The notes under the pieces were generated by a model that ran no database searches, was not told the origin of the DNA, and worked only from the letters and a program-made list of their open reading frames with translations. A stretch of DNA of 64,000 nucleotides from Paraburkholderia phenazinium (GTDB taxonomy: Bacteria; Pseudomonadota; Gammaproteobacteria; Burkholderiales; Burkholderiaceae), in contig NZ_FSRU01000002.1 of the NCBI RefSeq assembly GCF_900142845.1, positions 2,108,001 through 2,172,000 of the forward strand. The letters are read 5' to 3'. The first letter of the stretch is position 1; every line of letters starts with the position of its first letter. This document shows positions 26,350-36,742 of this stretch, piece by piece. Position numbers and translations under genes: made by a program.

Positions 26350-26956
26350 CCATCCCGACGAGATCGTGATCGGCCTGGTGTCGGTCAGCGACCGCGCCAG
26401 CACGGGCGTCTACGAGGACAAGGGGATTCCGGCGCTGCAGGAATGGCTCGGCACGGCGTTGAGCTCGCCCTGGCAGGCCGTCACCCGGCTGATTCAGGAC
26501 GACGCGCCGACGATCTCCGCCACGCTCGTCGAACTGGTGGACCAGCTCGGCTGCGATCTGGTGCTGACCACCGGCGGCACCGGGCCGTCGCGGCGCGATG
26601 TCACGCCGGAGGCGACGCTGGCCGTCGGGACCAGGGAAATGCCGGGGTTCGGCGAGCAGATGCGGCAAATCAGCCTGAATTTTGTGCCGACCGCGATTCT
26701 GTCGCGCCAGGTGGCGGTGATCCGCGAGACGGCGGAGCATGCCGCGCTGATCGTGAATCTGCCGGGGCAGCCCAAGTCGATCCGGGAAACGCTGGAAGGC
26801 CTGCGCGACGAGGCGGGCACGGTGAAGGTGCCGGGCATTTTCGCCGCGGTGCCCTACTGCGTGGACCTGATCGGCGGTCCGTACGTGGAAACGAACGCCT
26901 CGGTCGTGAAGGCGTTCCGGCCGAAAACCGCCATTCGCGCGCCGCGGCCGGACTGA
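26330..26956 (+). CDS. mog: Molybdopterin adenylyltransferase
   Basis: A 208-residue MogA/MoaB-fold protein. Motifs: [22 protein letters not shown] at the N-terminus, the [15 protein letters not shown] loop that binds molybdopterin, and [12 protein letters not shown] near the C-terminus. It adenylates molybdopterin with MgATP before molybdate insertion by MoeA. The ATG at 26330 lies inside the end of the DarP gene with GGAAG ahead of it, indicating translational coupling. Confidence 0.94.
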   Translation: MTKIARSHPDEIVIGLVSVSDRASTGVYEDKGIPALQEWLGTALSSPWQAVTRLIQDDAPTISATLVELVDQLGCDLVLTTGGTGPSRRDVTPEATLAVGTREMPGFGEQMRQISLNFVPTAILSRQVAVIRETAEHAALIVNLPGQPKSIRETLEGLRDEAGTVKVPGIFAAVPYCVDLIGGPYVETNASVVKAFRPKTAIRAPRPD

Positions 26957-27035
26957 GCCGCGGAGCTTGCCCGCCCGGCTTGGCTGGCCTCGCCGGGTGG
27001 TGTCTAACGATAGATTCGGGCGCGCCCGGGCAGGT

Positions 27036-27644
27036 TCAGGCCTCGGCAACCGGCGCGCTGGCCGCCGGGATCAGAAAATGCTCACGGTAGTACTTGAGCT
27101 CGTCGATCGACTCGTGGATGTCGGCCAGCGCCGTATGCATGGCGCGCTTCTGGAAGCCCTTGTAGATGGCCGGCTGCCAGCGGCGGCACAGCTCCTTCAG
27201 CGTGCTGACGTCGAGATTGCGGTAATGGAAGAAGCGCTCCAGATCCGGCATCCAGCGCGCCATGAAGCGGCGGTCCTGGCAGATCGAATTGCCGCACATC
27301 GGCGATTTGCCTGGCGGGACGAACTGGCCGAGAAATTCGCGGATCTGCTCGGTGGCGTCCGCTTCGCTGACCGTCGAGGCGCGCACCCGGTCAATCAATC
27401 CCGAACGGCCGTGGGTGTTCTGGTTCCACTGATCCATTTTGGCGAGCGTTTCGTCGCTCTGATGGATGGCGAGCACCGGCCCTTCGACCAGCCTGTCGAG
27501 CGTCGAATTCGTCACGACGACGGCGATCTCGATGATGCGGTCGGTATCGGGCTCGAGCCCGGTCATTTCCATGTCCAGCCAGATCAGATTCATGTCGCTG
27601 CGCACGAGCGACGGCTGGTCAGCGGATTCGAGAATGTCAGTCAT
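27036..27644 (-). CDS. orn: Oligoribonuclease
   Basis: A 202-residue DEDDh 3'-5' exonuclease that degrades 2-5-nt RNAs, including pGpG from c-di-GMP breakdown. Active-site residues are visible in [11 protein letters not shown] (Asp, Glu), [10 protein letters not shown] (Asp) and [10 protein letters not shown] (His, Asp). Length is slightly above E. coli (181) because of an N-terminal extension and an Ala-rich end. The ATG at 27644 is preferred over an in-frame upstream start. It is divergent from the M48 peptidase gene. Its pGpG role is relevant to the c-di-GMP-type regulators of the Fap-like block, though no direct link is shown. Confidence 0.96.
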   Translation of the reverse strand: MTDILESADQPSLVRSDMNLIWLDMEMTGLEPDTDRIIEIAVVVTNSTLDRLVEGPVLAIHQSDETLAKMDQWNQNTHGRSGLIDRVRASTVSEADATEQIREFLGQFVPPGKSPMCGNSICQDRRFMARWMPDLERFFHYRNLDVSTLKELCRRWQPAIYKGFQKRAMHTALADIHESIDELKYYREHFLIPAASAPVAEA

Positions 27645-27784
27645 GAAGGGCAACCTTGGTGGAGAGCGCCACGCGCCCTGAGCGACGCGCGTTTTTGGCT
27701 GTTGAAACAGTTCGTTTTAGCGTGGCCCCGCCAGCCGGCGGGAACAAACATATAATTCTCGCATAGATACCACGGATTCCCCGG

Positions 27785-29044
27785 ATGCCTACCCTGTACT
27801 TCACCGTTCTGTTCGCCATCGCCGTCGTGGCGATGGTCGGCACCAAGCTCTGGCTCGCGTCGCGGCAAATCCGCTTCGTCGCGGCGCATCGCGAGAAGGT
27901 GCCGGGCCAGTTCGCAGCCACGATCGCGCTCACGGCACACCAGCGCGCCGCCGATTACACGGTCGAACGCACGCGGCTGACGATGATCGAGATTGTCGTG
28001 AGCGCGGCCGTGCTGATCGGACTCACGCTGCTGGGCGGCGTGCAGGCGCTCGATCTCGCCATCTCCGACTGGCTTGGGCGCGGTTATGTCGGCCAGATTG
28101 CACTGATCGCGGCGGTCATCGCCATCACCAGCGTGATCGATCTGCCGTTCGACTACTACCGCCAGTTCGGCATCGAAGAGCGCTTCGGCTTTAACCGCAT
28201 GGGCAAGGGCATCTTCTTCGCCGACCGCATCAAGGGCGTGCTGCTCGGCGCGGCTTTCGGGCTGCCGCTGCTGTTCGTCGTGCTGTGGCTGATGAACCAG
28301 GCCGGCAGCCTGTGGTGGCTGTGGACATGGGTGGTCTGGGTAGTGTTCCAGTTGCTGGTGCTGGTGCTGTATCCGTCGTTTATCGCCCCGCTCTTCAACA
28401 AGTTCGAACCGCTCAAGGACGAGGCGCTGAAAAGCCGCATCGAAGCGCTGATGAAACGCTGCGGCTTCGCGGCCAAGGGTCTGTTCGTGATGGACGGCAG
28501 CCGCCGCTCCGCCCATGGCAATGCCTACTTCACGGGCTTCGGCGCGGCCAAGCGCATCGTGTTCTTCGACACGCTGCTCGCGCGCCTGTCCGGCAGCGAA
28601 ATCGAAGCGGTGCTCGCGCATGAGCTCGGTCACTTCAAGCGCCGTCATGTGATCAAGCGGATGATCGTGATTTTCGCCGTCAGCCTCGTGATGCTCGCGC
28701 TGCTCGGCTGGCTCATGCAGTGCGTGTGGTTCTACGAGGGGCTCGGCGTGCGGCCCTCGCTGCTGGGTGGCAACAGCGGACTCGCGCTGGTGCTGTTCTT
28801 CCTCGCACTGCCGGTGTTCCTGTTCTTCGTGACGCCGCTTAGCAGCCTCAGTTCGCGCAAGCACGAATTCGAAGCCGACGCGTTCGCCGCCACTCAAACC
28901 GATGCGCAGGATCTCGTCAACGCGCTCGTGAAACTGTACGAGGACAACGCGTCCACCCTCACGCCTGACCCGCTCTATACCGCGTTCTATTATTCGCATC
29001 CGCCGGCGTCGCAGCGGATCGACCGCCTGCTGCGGCACGCATGA
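27785..29044 (+). CDS. M48 family zinc metalloprotease (Ste24/CAAX-protease-like)
   Basis: A 419-residue membrane protease. The zinc site HELGH is in [13 protein letters not shown], with the third ligand Glu expected in [11 protein letters not shown]. Several hydrophobic segments in the N-terminal half and around the zinc site give the Ste24 layout. It probably cleaves misfolded or membrane-associated proteins at the inner membrane. A TATAAT at 27751-27756 may be the -10 element. The stop codon overlaps the rsgA start (ATGA at 29041-29044). Confidence 0.93.
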   Translation: MPTLYFTVLFAIAVVAMVGTKLWLASRQIRFVAAHREKVPGQFAATIALTAHQRAADYTVERTRLTMIEIVVSAAVLIGLTLLGGVQALDLAISDWLGRGYVGQIALIAAVIAITSVIDLPFDYYRQFGIEERFGFNRMGKGIFFADRIKGVLLGAAFGLPLLFVVLWLMNQAGSLWWLWTWVVWVVFQLLVLVLYPSFIAPLFNKFEPLKDEALKSRIEALMKRCGFAAKGLFVMDGSRRSAHGNAYFTGFGAAKRIVFFDTLLARLSGSEIEAVLAHELGHFKRRHVIKRMIVIFAVSLVMLALLGWLMQCVWFYEGLGVRPSLLGGNSGLALVLFFLALPVFLFFVTPLSSLSSRKHEFEADAFAATQTDAQDLVNALVKLYEDNASTLTPDPLYTAFYYSHPPASQRIDRLLRHA

Positions 29045-29976
29045 GCGCCCGCTCCCCGAAGGCGCCGCGCGCACCGTCCACGACGCGCGTGGGCGGCCTG
29101 GTGATCGCGGCCCATGGCCGGCACTACCTGGTCGCACCGGAAGACGGCGGCGCGATGCTGCAGTGTTTTCCGCGCGGCAAGCGCAGCGAAGTGGCGGTCG
29201 GCGATCGCGTGATTTACGAACCCACTTCGGCTGATCAGGGCGTGATCGTCGAGATCGGCGAGCGGCGCAATCTGCTCTACCGCTCCGACCAGTACAAATC
29301 GAAGCTCTTCGCGGCGAACCTCGATCAGTTGCTGATCGTGCTCGCCACCGAGCCGCATTTCAGCGAGGACCTGCTCGGCCGCGCGCTGGTCGCCGCCGAA
29401 GCAAACGGGCTGAAGCCGCTGATCGTATTGAACAAGACCGACGTCACCGCCGAGTTACCCGGCGCACGGACGCGGCTCGCGCGCTATCAGGCGCTCGGCT
29501 ATACGGTGGTGGAACTGTCGATCAAGACCCAGCCGGAGGCGGCGCGCGCGGCTCTCGACGAGCATCTGCGCGGTCATGCCACGCTGCTGCTCGGGCAGTC
29601 GGGGATGGGCAAGTCGACGCTGGTCAACCTGGTGGTGCCCAATGCCGAGGTGGCGACCCGCGAGATTTCCACCGCATTGAACAGCGGCCGCCATACGACC
29701 ACCTTCACGCGGCTTTACCCGCTGCCGGATGGCGGTGCGCTGATCGACTCGCCGGGGTTCCAGGAGTTTGGGCTTCATCACCTGACCGAGGGCAAGCTCG
29801 AGCGCGCGTTTCCTGAATTCAGGCCGCTGTTGCCGAATTGCCGCTTCTACAACTGTCATCATCTGCAGGAGCCGGGCTGTGCGATTCTCGAGGCGGTCGC
29901 CGACGGACGGATCGCACCGGCACGGCACGCGCTGTATGCGCAGCTCGTGCATGAGGCGAGTCAGATCGTACGTTGA
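29041..29976 (+). CDS. rsgA: Ribosome small subunit-dependent GTPase A
   Basis: A 311-residue circularly permuted GTPase that matures the 30S subunit. The N-terminal OB-fold ([17 protein letters not shown]) is followed by G4 NKTD, then G1 GQSGMGKST and G3 [10 protein letters not shown], the permuted order typical of RsgA. A C-terminal zinc-binding knuckle has Cys and His residues in [15 protein letters not shown]. It overlaps the M48 protease gene by 4 bp, so translation is coupled. An Arg/Pro-rich N-terminal tail precedes the OB-fold. Confidence 0.96.
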   Translation: MSARSPKAPRAPSTTRVGGLVIAAHGRHYLVAPEDGGAMLQCFPRGKRSEVAVGDRVIYEPTSADQGVIVEIGERRNLLYRSDQYKSKLFAANLDQLLIVLATEPHFSEDLLGRALVAAEANGLKPLIVLNKTDVTAELPGARTRLARYQALGYTVVELSIKTQPEAARAALDEHLRGHATLLLGQSGMGKSTLVNLVVPNAEVATREISTALNSGRHTTTFTRLYPLPDGGALIDSPGFQEFGLHHLTEGKLERAFPEFRPLLPNCRFYNCHHLQEPGCAILEAVADGRIAPARHALYAQLVHEASQIVR

Positions 29977-30088
29977 GTGCGGCGCGGCGCCTGAGCGGCC
30001 TACCGGCCTGGGCACCTTGATCGGCACACTGGCACATCAGATTGGCAACCCCTAACCCGCCTCACTCACCCGCCACGGATCTCCCCTC

Positions 30089-30412
30089 ATGATGAAACTG
30101 ATGCGCGCGCCGAATCTGCTGATCGGACAGCATTGGATCAATGTGCTGGCGACAGCGGGGATTGCCTGTGAGTTGCACAACCGCTACCTGAACGGCGCGT
30201 TGGGGGAGATTCCAGCGGATCAGTGCGCGCCGGAATTGTGGCTCGTCGACGAACGCGACGAGGTCATCGCGCGCAAGCTCATCGACGTGGCGGCACATGG
30301 CCCGAGCGCGGGTTCGCCGTCATGGCGCTGCGCTCAATGCGGCGAGACGCTGGAGGCGCAGTTCACGGTCTGCTGGCAATGCGGGACGGCGCGTAATCCG
30401 CTCGACGGCTGA
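30089..30412 (+). CDS. Small DUF2007-like protein with C-terminal zinc ribbon
   Basis: A 107-residue protein. The N-terminal ~70 residues (APNLLIGQHWINVLATAGIACELHN, then PELWLVDERDEVIA) match the DUF2007 'putative signal-transducing' fold. The C-terminus has two CxxC pairs (WRCAQCGE, CWQCGTARNP) forming a zinc ribbon. Function is unknown. It lies 112 bp after rsgA on the same strand and converges on the CobD/CbiB-like gene. Confidence 0.82.
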   Translation: MMKLMRAPNLLIGQHWINVLATAGIACELHNRYLNGALGEIPADQCAPELWLVDERDEVIARKLIDVAAHGPSAGSPSWRCAQCGETLEAQFTVCWQCGTARNPLDG

Positions 30413-30450
30413 GGCACCTGAAGCACCTGAAGCACCGCGCTTATTTGCGC

Positions 30451-31389
30451 TTAGGCGAGCCACACGGCGATCGTCAGCATCAGCAGCAAGATCATCCACA
30501 GGATCACCGCGCGCCAGACCAGGCCCACCGCCGATTGCAACGTGCGCGGCGTGCAGTCGTCGCCGACCTGCATCGGGCCGCCGTCGCCCGTCGCCAGCGC
30601 GTCGAGACTCGACGGCTCCGCGAGCGGCCCGCTCAGGCGGGCGCCCAGGGCGCCGCTACCCGCTGCCAGCAGCACGCCGTCATTGGTGTCGGGCCATTGG
30701 CGCGCATGATTGCGCCATGCATAAATCGCGTCCTCGAAATTGCCGACAATCGCAAAACCCAACGACGTCAACCGCGCCGGCAACCAGTCGATCACGAAGA
30801 AGGCCCGTTGCGCGAAGCTGGAAAAGGCCACGGTGCGGTCATCCGCCGGGCGCGACCAGGTGCGCGCCAGATACTCGGCGATCCGGTACAGCACCGCGCC
30901 CGCCGGCCCCACCGGCACGAGGAACCAGAAGAACACGCCGAACACATGGCGATGCGACGCGACCACCGCGTGAATCAGCGTATGACGCACGATCTCGCTG
31001 ACCGGCATGTCGACCGTATCGAGGCCCGTCCATTCATTGAGGATTTCCCGCGCGCGCGGCACGTCGTCGTTGTTGAGCGCGAGGTGAATGTCCGTGAAGT
31101 AGTGGCTGAACTGGCGGAAGCCGAGCGTGAAATAGACGATCACGACGTTCCACAGGAACGCCAGCACGAAGTTGATGTGATACAGCACGTAGTAGACGAG
31201 CGCGACGGCCAGCGTCCATGGCACCACCACCACGAGCCACGCGAGCAGGCCGTGCTTGGGCTTGCCGGCGTCGAATCCGTGCGCCGCCGACTCCGCATGA
31301 TATTGAAGCAGCGCGGACACCGGATTGTTCGGCGACAGCGCGCGCACCTGTTCAATGATCAGAGCCAGCAATACGGAGAAAAAAGTCAT
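30451..31389 (-). CDS. CobD/CbiB-like (AmpE-like) integral membrane protein
   Basis: A 312-residue membrane protein with about five hydrophobic segments (for example LLAWLVVVVPWTLAVALVYY and a C-terminal AVILWMILLLMLTIAVWLA). The N-terminal SVLLALIIEQVRAL and the central segment with HTLIHAVVASHRHVFGVFFW (conserved His/Arg pattern) match the CobD/CbiB superfamily found in Burkholderiales. No other cobalamin genes are nearby, so a cobinamide-phosphate role is not supported and the AmpE-type subgroup is as likely. The start at 31389 has only a weak ribosome site. Confidence 0.78.
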   Translation of the reverse strand: MTFFSVLLALIIEQVRALSPNNPVSALLQYHAESAAHGFDAGKPKHGLLAWLVVVVPWTLAVALVYYVLYHINFVLAFLWNVVIVYFTLGFRQFSHYFTDIHLALNNDDVPRAREILNEWTGLDTVDMPVSEIVRHTLIHAVVASHRHVFGVFFWFLVPVGPAGAVLYRIAEYLARTWSRPADDRTVAFSSFAQRAFFVIDWLPARLTSLGFAIVGNFEDAIYAWRNHARQWPDTNDGVLLAAGSGALGARLSGPLAEPSSLDALATGDGGPMQVGDDCTPRTLQSAVGLVWRAVILWMILLLMLTIAVWLA

Positions 31390-31516
31390 GCGGTGCGCCG
31401 TGCCATTCGGGTTTTTACGATTGTTTTATAACGATAGCACAGGGTCGGATGCGACTGAGCGCAGCGATGGTTGCAAAGCCGCGACACTCGCACCGGTTCC
31501 GGCCGCCCGGCGCCCG

Positions 31517-32197
31517 TCATGCGGCGAGGAAGCGATAGAAGTTGCGTAACATACCCGCCGTTGCCCCCCAGATGAAGTAGTGACCGGCCGCGTCGCCGCG
31601 CGGGTAAGGCATCGAAAAAAAGCGCCGCTCACCGCCTTCCCAGCGGAACACCCGGACCTCGTGATGGGCCGGGTCCATCAGAAAGCGCAACGGCACTTCG
31701 AAGACCTCGGCGACTTCGAGCGAATCGGCCTCGACGGTAAACGGCGGATGCACGAGCCCCACCACCGGCGTGACGCGAAAACCAGTGCCCGTCAGATAGT
31801 CAGGCAAGGAACCGAGAATCTCGACGCGCTGAGGATCCAGCCCGACCTCTTCCTGCGCCTCGCGCAGCGCGGTAGCCGTTGCGTCCGCATCGAACGGTTC
31901 GTGGCGTCCACCCGGAAAGCTGACCTGGCCCGCATGATCGTTCAGGTGATCGGCACGTTGGGTGAGCAGCACCGTGAGCCCCTCGTCGCGCACCACCAGC
32001 GGTACGAGTACGGCCGCGACCCGTGGATCGCCGAACTCTTTCCAACGTGCATCGCCTGGCTCCGCCGTCCATGACAGGCGCTGCTCGAAGCGCGCACGCA
32101 GTCCGTCTGGCGTCAGACGCGCGGGAGCAACCAGTGGCAGATCGTCGCCCGTCGATTCGACAGGCAGGGTTTCGGGTTCGAAGACAGGGCGGGTCAA
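31517..32197 (-). CDS. Nudix hydrolase, probable CoA pyrophosphatase (NudL-like)
   Basis: A 226-residue Nudix protein. The Nudix box reads GGRHEPFDADATATALREA followed by QEEVGL. The pattern with an acidic residue at the GxxxxxE position and the following LPDYLTGTGFRVTPVVG strand are characteristic of CoA pyrophosphatases, which split CoA to phosphopantetheine and 3',5'-ADP. The start is probably TTG 32197, weakly preceded by GAGATC. It lies 101 bp after rplS but is separated from it by a strong terminator. Confidence 0.87.
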   Translation of the reverse strand: MTRPVFEPETLPVESTGDDLPLVAPARLTPDGLRARFEQRLSWTAEPGDARWKEFGDPRVAAVLVPLVVRDEGLTVLLTQRADHLNDHAGQVSFPGGRHEPFDADATATALREAQEEVGLDPQRVEILGSLPDYLTGTGFRVTPVVGLVHPPFTVEADSLEVAEVFEVPLRFLMDPAHHEVRVFRWEGGERRFFSMPYPRGDAAGHYFIWGATAGMLRNFYRFLAA

Positions 32198-32252
32198 CGG
32201 GATCTCAAAGCGAGCGGGTATAGGGCATGTTGCTATTCTGACCCAACAAAGA

Positions 32253-32279
32253 AAAAAGCACCCGCAAAGGGTGCTTTTT
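32253..32279 (-). terminator. Rho-independent terminator of the rpsP-rimM-trmD-rplS operon
   Basis: An 11-bp stem (AAAAAGCACCC at 32253-32263 with GGGTGCTTTTT at 32269-32279) encloses a 5-nt loop, 20 bp past the rplS stop on the minus strand. A T-run follows on the minus strand. Confidence 0.92.
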
Positions 32280-32298
32280 CTTACAGCTCTTACAGCTT

Positions 32299-32688
32299 TT
32301 ATGCCTGGGAAGCAGCACGGTCTTTCGAGACCAGCTTTTCCTTGATCCGGGCCGACTTGCCCGAACGGTCGCGCAGGTAGTACAGCTTCGCACGACGCAC
32401 ATCGCCACGACGCTTCACGACGATGCTTGCCAGCAGCGGCGAGTACGTCTGGAACGTACGCTCGACGCCTTCGCCCGACGAAATCTTGCGGACGATGAAC
32501 GACGAATTCAGACCACGGTTACGCTTGGCGATCACGACGCCTTCGTAAGCCTGAACACGCTTACGCGTACCTTCAACTACGTTCACGCTGACGATCACCG
32601 TATCGCCGGGGGCGAATTCGGGGATGGTCTTCTCGCCGAGGGCGCGCGCGATTTCTTCCTGCTCGAGTTTTGCAATCAGATTCATCAC
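32299..32688 (-). CDS. rplS: 50S ribosomal protein L19
   Basis: A 129-residue L19, normal length ~115-130. Recognisable conserved segments: [26 protein letters not shown] and [23 protein letters not shown]. It lies at the subunit interface of the ribosome. GGAG precedes the ATG at 32688. It is the last gene of the classic rpsP-rimM-trmD-rplS operon and is followed by a strong terminator. Confidence 0.98.
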   Translation of the reverse strand: MMNLIAKLEQEEIARALGEKTIPEFAPGDTVIVSVNVVEGTRKRVQAYEGVVIAKRNRGLNSSFIVRKISSGEGVERTFQTYSPLLASIVVKRRGDVRRAKLYYLRDRSGKSARIKEKLVSKDRAASQA

Positions 32689-32828
32689 TGACTCCTAATG
32701 CCATCTTGTCGGCGTTCGTACCTGCCTCACAGAACACTGCTTGGCTACGGCCCCGATAGAGGATGGGTTCACATCAGGCACCGTACACGCATGTGCGGTG
32801 CCGCCAATTCGCAAGTGACACCGGGGCT

Positions 32829-33596
32829 TTACGCCTTCGATGCTTCCTTTGCGAGACTTGCGAGCCATGCCTCGTCGGCACGGCTCAACATCTTGTTCTT
32901 TCTGGCCTTCTCGATCAGATCGGGCCGCTTGTTGACGGTGTTGCGCAGCGCTTCGCGCCGGCGCCACAACTCGATCTCCGCATGATGGCCGCCGAGCAGC
33001 ACATCGGGCACACGCACACCCTCGTATTCCTCGGGACGCGTGTAATGCGGACAATCCAGCAGCACGTCAACAAAACTATCCTGCACCGCCGACTGCGAGT
33101 CGTTCAGCACGCCGGGCAACTGACGCACCACGGCGTCCATCAGGGCCATGGCCGGCAATTCGCCGCCCGACAGCACGAAGTCGCCAAGGCTCACTTCTTC
33201 GTCGACGCAGCGGTCGAGCAGACGCTGGTCGATCGCTTCATAGCGGCCGCACAGCATGATCAAGCCAGGTTCCGCGGCAAATCCCATCACCCGTTCGTGA
33301 TTGAGCGTCGCACCTTGCGGGGACATCATCACGACGCGCGAACCGGTAATGCCCTGCTCCGCCTGCGCGGCTTTCGCCGCGCCGATCGCATCTTCCAGCG
33401 GCCTGCCCAGCATCACCATGCCTGGGCCGCCGCCATAGGGGCGATCGTCGATTGTGCGGTAGTTGTCTGTCGTGAAATCGCGCGGATTCCACGTACGCAA
33501 ACCGTAGCGCTCCTGCTTCGCCGCGCGACTGGTGATACCCCAGTCGGTCAGCGCACGAAACATCTCAGGAAAGAGCGTGACGACATCGAACTGCAT
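32829..33596 (-). CDS. trmD: tRNA (guanine-N1)-methyltransferase
   Basis: A 255-residue TrmD that methylates G37 of tRNAs reading CNN codons, using AdoMet. The trefoil-knot signature is present in [15 protein letters not shown], with [10 protein letters not shown] and CGRYEGID-like ([10 protein letters not shown]) motifs. GGGAG lies before the ATG. Spacing to rimM is 25 bp. Confidence 0.98.
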   Translation of the reverse strand: MQFDVVTLFPEMFRALTDWGITSRAAKQERYGLRTWNPRDFTTDNYRTIDDRPYGGGPGMVMLGRPLEDAIGAAKAAQAEQGITGSRVVMMSPQGATLNHERVMGFAAEPGLIMLCGRYEAIDQRLLDRCVDEEVSLGDFVLSGGELPAMALMDAVVRQLPGVLNDSQSAVQDSFVDVLLDCPHYTRPEEYEGVRVPDVLLGGHHAEIELWRRREALRNTVNKRPDLIEKARKNKMLSRADEAWLASLAKEASKA

Positions 33597-33621
33597 CGCT
33601 CCCTCCAGTCACCGAGCTCGT

Positions 33622-34356
33622 TTAATAGTCGGCTTCCCAATCGACGACAATCTGCTTCGCCTTCTGGTCCACCGTTTTGACATAGACACCGACGAACGGG
33701 ATCAAACGCTCGCCAGTTGCCGGCTTACCGTCTTTGCCGGTAGTCGGATACTCGATGCGCAACACCGAATGCGCACCATTGTCGATCATGTCGGCCACCT
33801 TGCCGAGGGCGACCCCGGTCAGGTTCACGACATCCAGGCCGAGCAGGTCGACCCAGTAAAATTCGTCAGCGTCCAGTGCCGGGAAATCGCTGCGGCAGAT
33901 GTACACACGCGTGCCACGCAGCGCGAGCGCCGCATCGCGGTCAGCCGTGCCGCCCAGATGGGCCACAATGCTGTCGCTGTGAATCTTTGCCTGCAACGCC
34001 GGCGCTGAAGTGCGCTCGTGGCCTTTCATCAGCCACCAGCGCTTTGCGCTCAGCAACGCGTCGCCACCTCGCCCGGCGTCCGCATGCGCGGCTACCTTGA
34101 CCCAGCCCTTGAGGCCGTAGGCGTCGACGACTGCGCCCACTTCGACAGCGTCGTCCGGCCAGCTTTCGGCCGTTTCGGCTCGCAGAGCTGCAGCGCTCGA
34201 ATCGACCACGGCATCTGACTTGGCCTTGCCCTGGGCGCGCTCGACCGGCTTGCGGACGAATGCGCCGAATGGGGCTTGTTTCGGTGCCTGCGTTGATGCC
34301 TCAGCACGCGGACCTGCCTTGGCGCGACCTGAACTTCCCGAATCACGCTCAGACAT
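33622..34356 (-). CDS. rimM: Ribosome maturation factor RimM
   Basis: A 244-residue RimM, about 60 residues longer than E. coli. The extension (residues 1-70) is basic, Ala/Lys-rich and probably disordered. The RimM core starts at [18 protein letters not shown] and includes the PRC-barrel half with [14 protein letters not shown] and [14 protein letters not shown]. It binds S19 and promotes 30S maturation. GAGGTG precedes the ATG at 34356. It is the second gene of the operon after rpsP. Confidence 0.96.
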   Translation of the reverse strand: MSERDSGSSGRAKAGPRAEASTQAPKQAPFGAFVRKPVERAQGKAKSDAVVDSSAAALRAETAESWPDDAVEVGAVVDAYGLKGWVKVAAHADAGRGGDALLSAKRWWLMKGHERTSAPALQAKIHSDSIVAHLGGTADRDAALALRGTRVYICRSDFPALDADEFYWVDLLGLDVVNLTGVALGKVADMIDNGAHSVLRIEYPTTGKDGKPATGERLIPFVGVYVKTVDQKAKQIVVDWEADY

Positions 34357-34488
34357 GAGAACACCTCAAGGCGACGCTCGCTGCTACCTTCGACGTCTGC
34401 TGTTTCAGTAAAACACGCAGCAAAACTCGCGCATCGGACACCTCGCGCAAGCTGCGCGAGCCGCCGGCGATGCACACGCTAGCGACCA

Positions 34489-34743
34489 TTAAGCAGCCGG
34501 CTGCGCCTTTTGCGCTTCCTTCACGAGACGCTCGACCGTCGGCGACAGTTGTGCGCCAACGCCTTGCCAATACGTCAGGCGGTCTTGAGCGATACGCAGC
34601 GACTCACCCTTCGTAGCGACCGGGTTGTAGAAGCCAACGCGTTCGATGAAGCGGCCGTCACGACGGTTACGCGAATCGGTTGCGACGATGTTGTAGAACG
34701 GGCGCTTCTTGGAGCCGCCACGAGCCAAGCGGATGATGACCAT
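34489..34743 (-). CDS. rpsP: 30S ribosomal protein S16
   Basis: An 84-residue S16: [20 protein letters not shown] at the N-terminus and ERVGFYNP in the middle are diagnostic. AAGGA precedes the ATG at 34743; a longer in-frame upstream extension is not protein-like. It is the first gene of the rpsP-rimM-trmD-rplS operon and divergent from the sugar dehydrogenase gene. Confidence 0.98.
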   Translation of the reverse strand: MVIIRLARGGSKKRPFYNIVATDSRNRRDGRFIERVGFYNPVATKGESLRIAQDRLTYWQGVGAQLSPTVERLVKEAQKAQPAA

Positions 34744-34915
34744 ACTAGAATCCTTGAAAACCGGGGTTCGGAACCACTGAAACACGCGATTATAGCGGGA
34801 AACTGAAGCCATAACAAACACTTACCGGGATAAACTGAGATTCGCGGTTGCGCTGGCCATACAGTCCAGCCGGCCGGGGGCCGTCAAATCGCCTGAATAA
34901 CCGGATGGAAAGCCC

Positions 34916-36115
34916 GTGAAACCTGCCCTCACTGCCGCGCTAACCGTGACGCGCGTCGCCTCGCTCCGGTTTGTCGTGCTCGCCCGTGCGACGCGCGTCG
35001 GGCGTTGCGCTCGCCTCGGTGCTGGCTACCTGGCGGCCACGCTGCTGCTGATCCTGAGCGCCCGCTCGGCGCTGGCCGCCCTGCCGGTCGAACGGCTCAG
35101 GCTGCCGCCGGGTTTCCACATCCAGGTGCTCTCCGACGACGTACCCAGTGCGCGCGAGATGGCGCTTTCGCCGAATGGCGTGCTCTACGCCGGCAGCCTC
35201 GACGGTCATGTGTATGCGCTGGAATTGCGCGACTCGCATGTCGTGGCGCGTCACGTGATCGCGTCGGGATTGGAGCTGCCGGCCGGCGTGGCATGGCGCG
35301 ACGGTGCGCTCTACGTCTCGGCCGTCTCGAAGATCCTGCGTTTCGACGCGATCGACACCCATTTAAATGACCCGCCCACACCGGCTGTCATCACCGACAA
35401 GCTCCCCACCGACCGCCATCACGGCTGGAAATTCATCGCTTTCGGCCCGGACGGCAAGCTCTACGTCCCGCAAGGCGCGCCGTGCAATATCTGCCTGCCC
35501 GACCGCGACCGCTACGCGATGATCGGGCGCATGGATCCGGACGGCAGCCATGAAGAAACCGTGGAGCGCGGCATACGCAATACGGTCGGCTTCGCCTGGC
35601 ACCCGGTCACGCACGAACTCTGGTTCACCGACAACGGCCGCGACATGATGGGCGACGACGTCCCCGACGACAAGCTGAACCGCGCCCCGCGCGCCGCCAT
35701 GGACTTCGGTTATCCATACTGTCACGGCGGCGACACGTCCGACCCCGAGTACGGCAAGGATCACCCCTGCAGCGCCTTCACGCCGCCGGTGCTAAAGCTC
35801 GGCGCCCACGTCGCTTCGCTGGGCATGCGTTTCTATACCGGCTCGATGTTCCCCGCCGCGTATCGCAACAACATCTTTATCGCCGAGCACGGCTCCTGGA
35901 ACCGCAGCAAGAAAGTCGGCTACCGGGTCATGCGCGTCGTCACGAACCCAGACGGCAGCGGTATCCATCAGGAGGTGTTCGTCGAAGGGTGGCTGATACC
36001 CGATGAAAGCGTCTGGGGCCGCCCGGACGACGTTCTGCCGATGCCCGACGGCTCCTTGCTGATCAGCGACGACTACGCAGGCGCGATCTATCGCGTGACG
36101 TACACGGCGCCCTGA
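34916..36115 (+). CDS. PQQ-dependent sugar dehydrogenase-like (sorbosone/glucose dehydrogenase fold) protein
   Basis: A 399-residue protein starting at GTG 34916 with GGAAAG upstream. The N-terminal hydrophobic segment (residues ~38-58, ending ARSALAAL) is a signal peptide, so it should be periplasmic. A six-bladed NHL-type propeller follows, with DRHHGWKFIAFGPDGKLYVP (catalytic His region), RNTVGFAWHPVTHELWFTDN and IAEHGSWNRSKKVGYRV. The family oxidises aldoses or sorbosone using PQQ; the natural substrate here is unknown. It stands alone. Confidence 0.87.
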   Translation: MKPALTAALTVTRVASLRFVVLARATRVGRCARLGAGYLAATLLLILSARSALAALPVERLRLPPGFHIQVLSDDVPSAREMALSPNGVLYAGSLDGHVYALELRDSHVVARHVIASGLELPAGVAWRDGALYVSAVSKILRFDAIDTHLNDPPTPAVITDKLPTDRHHGWKFIAFGPDGKLYVPQGAPCNICLPDRDRYAMIGRMDPDGSHEETVERGIRNTVGFAWHPVTHELWFTDNGRDMMGDDVPDDKLNRAPRAAMDFGYPYCHGGDTSDPEYGKDHPCSAFTPPVLKLGAHVASLGMRFYTGSMFPAAYRNNIFIAEHGSWNRSKKVGYRVMRVVTNPDGSGIHQEVFVEGWLIPDESVWGRPDDVLPMPDGSLLISDDYAGAIYRVTYTAP

Positions 36116-36242
36116 CGCGACGAATGCTATCCATCAGGGTGCGACATGACCGCCGCCATGCCACCGGGCGTAGAATGCGCGTCGGTCCGCGCACCGTTGC
36201 GCGCCGGTCCTTGCGACTGCCTGTCACTGAACTCTTGCCCAC

Positions 36243-36710
36243 ATGTCCACGCGCGTTTCGAATTCCTCACGCTTCAGGTCCAAGACGCTGACCGCGGCGC
36301 TCGCCTTCTTTTTCGGCAGCCTCGGCGCGCACCGCTTCTATCTATATGGAAAGCGCGACGTGTACGGCTGGCTCCACCTGATCTGCACGCTCGCCGGCAT
36401 TCCAGGCGTTCTGCTGCTGATCGCCAGTGAACGGACCTCGGCGCCTGGTTGGGTGCTGGCGGTTCCGGGCGCCATCTCCCTGTTTGCCGCCTTCCTCGCG
36501 GCGATCGTCTACGGCCTGCGCCCCGACGAAAAATGGGACGCGCAATTCAATCCGCAGTCCCAGCAACATAGCCGCTCCGGCTGGGCTGTGATTTTCGTGG
36601 TGATCTTTTCGCTGTTCATTGGCGCAATGCTGCTCATGACGGCCCTCGCCGTAACTTTCCAGACTTACTTCGAATCGCAAGTCCAGCCGGACAAGACGCT
36701 GTCCCAATAG
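36243..36710 (+). CDS. TM2 domain-containing membrane protein
   Basis: A 155-residue protein. The TM2 domain comprises FFFGSLGAHRFYLYGKRDVYGWLHL and the next hydrophobic segment; GSLGAHRFYLY is the family's conserved motif. Two further hydrophobic segments follow (around WVLAVPGAISLFAAFLAAIV and AVIFVVIFSLFIGAMLLM). The function of bacterial TM2 proteins is not established. It converges on the radical SAM gene with only a 32-bp gap. Confidence 0.87.
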   Translation: MSTRVSNSSRFRSKTLTAALAFFFGSLGAHRFYLYGKRDVYGWLHLICTLAGIPGVLLLIASERTSAPGWVLAVPGAISLFAAFLAAIVYGLRPDEKWDAQFNPQSQQHSRSGWAVIFVVIFSLFIGAMLLMTALAVTFQTYFESQVQPDKTLSQ

Positions 36711-36742
36711 CAGAGACGGCGCCCAGGTGTTGCGCGCCCCGC

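Noticed and set aside
27699..27710. CTGTTGAAACAG near orn as a possible LexA box
   Set aside because: The CTGT and ACAG halves are only 4 bp apart instead of 8, so LexA would not fit.
30451..31389. Cobalamin biosynthesis locus
   Set aside because: Only a single CobD/CbiB-like membrane protein is present; its neighbours are housekeeping genes and no other cob/cbi gene is seen.
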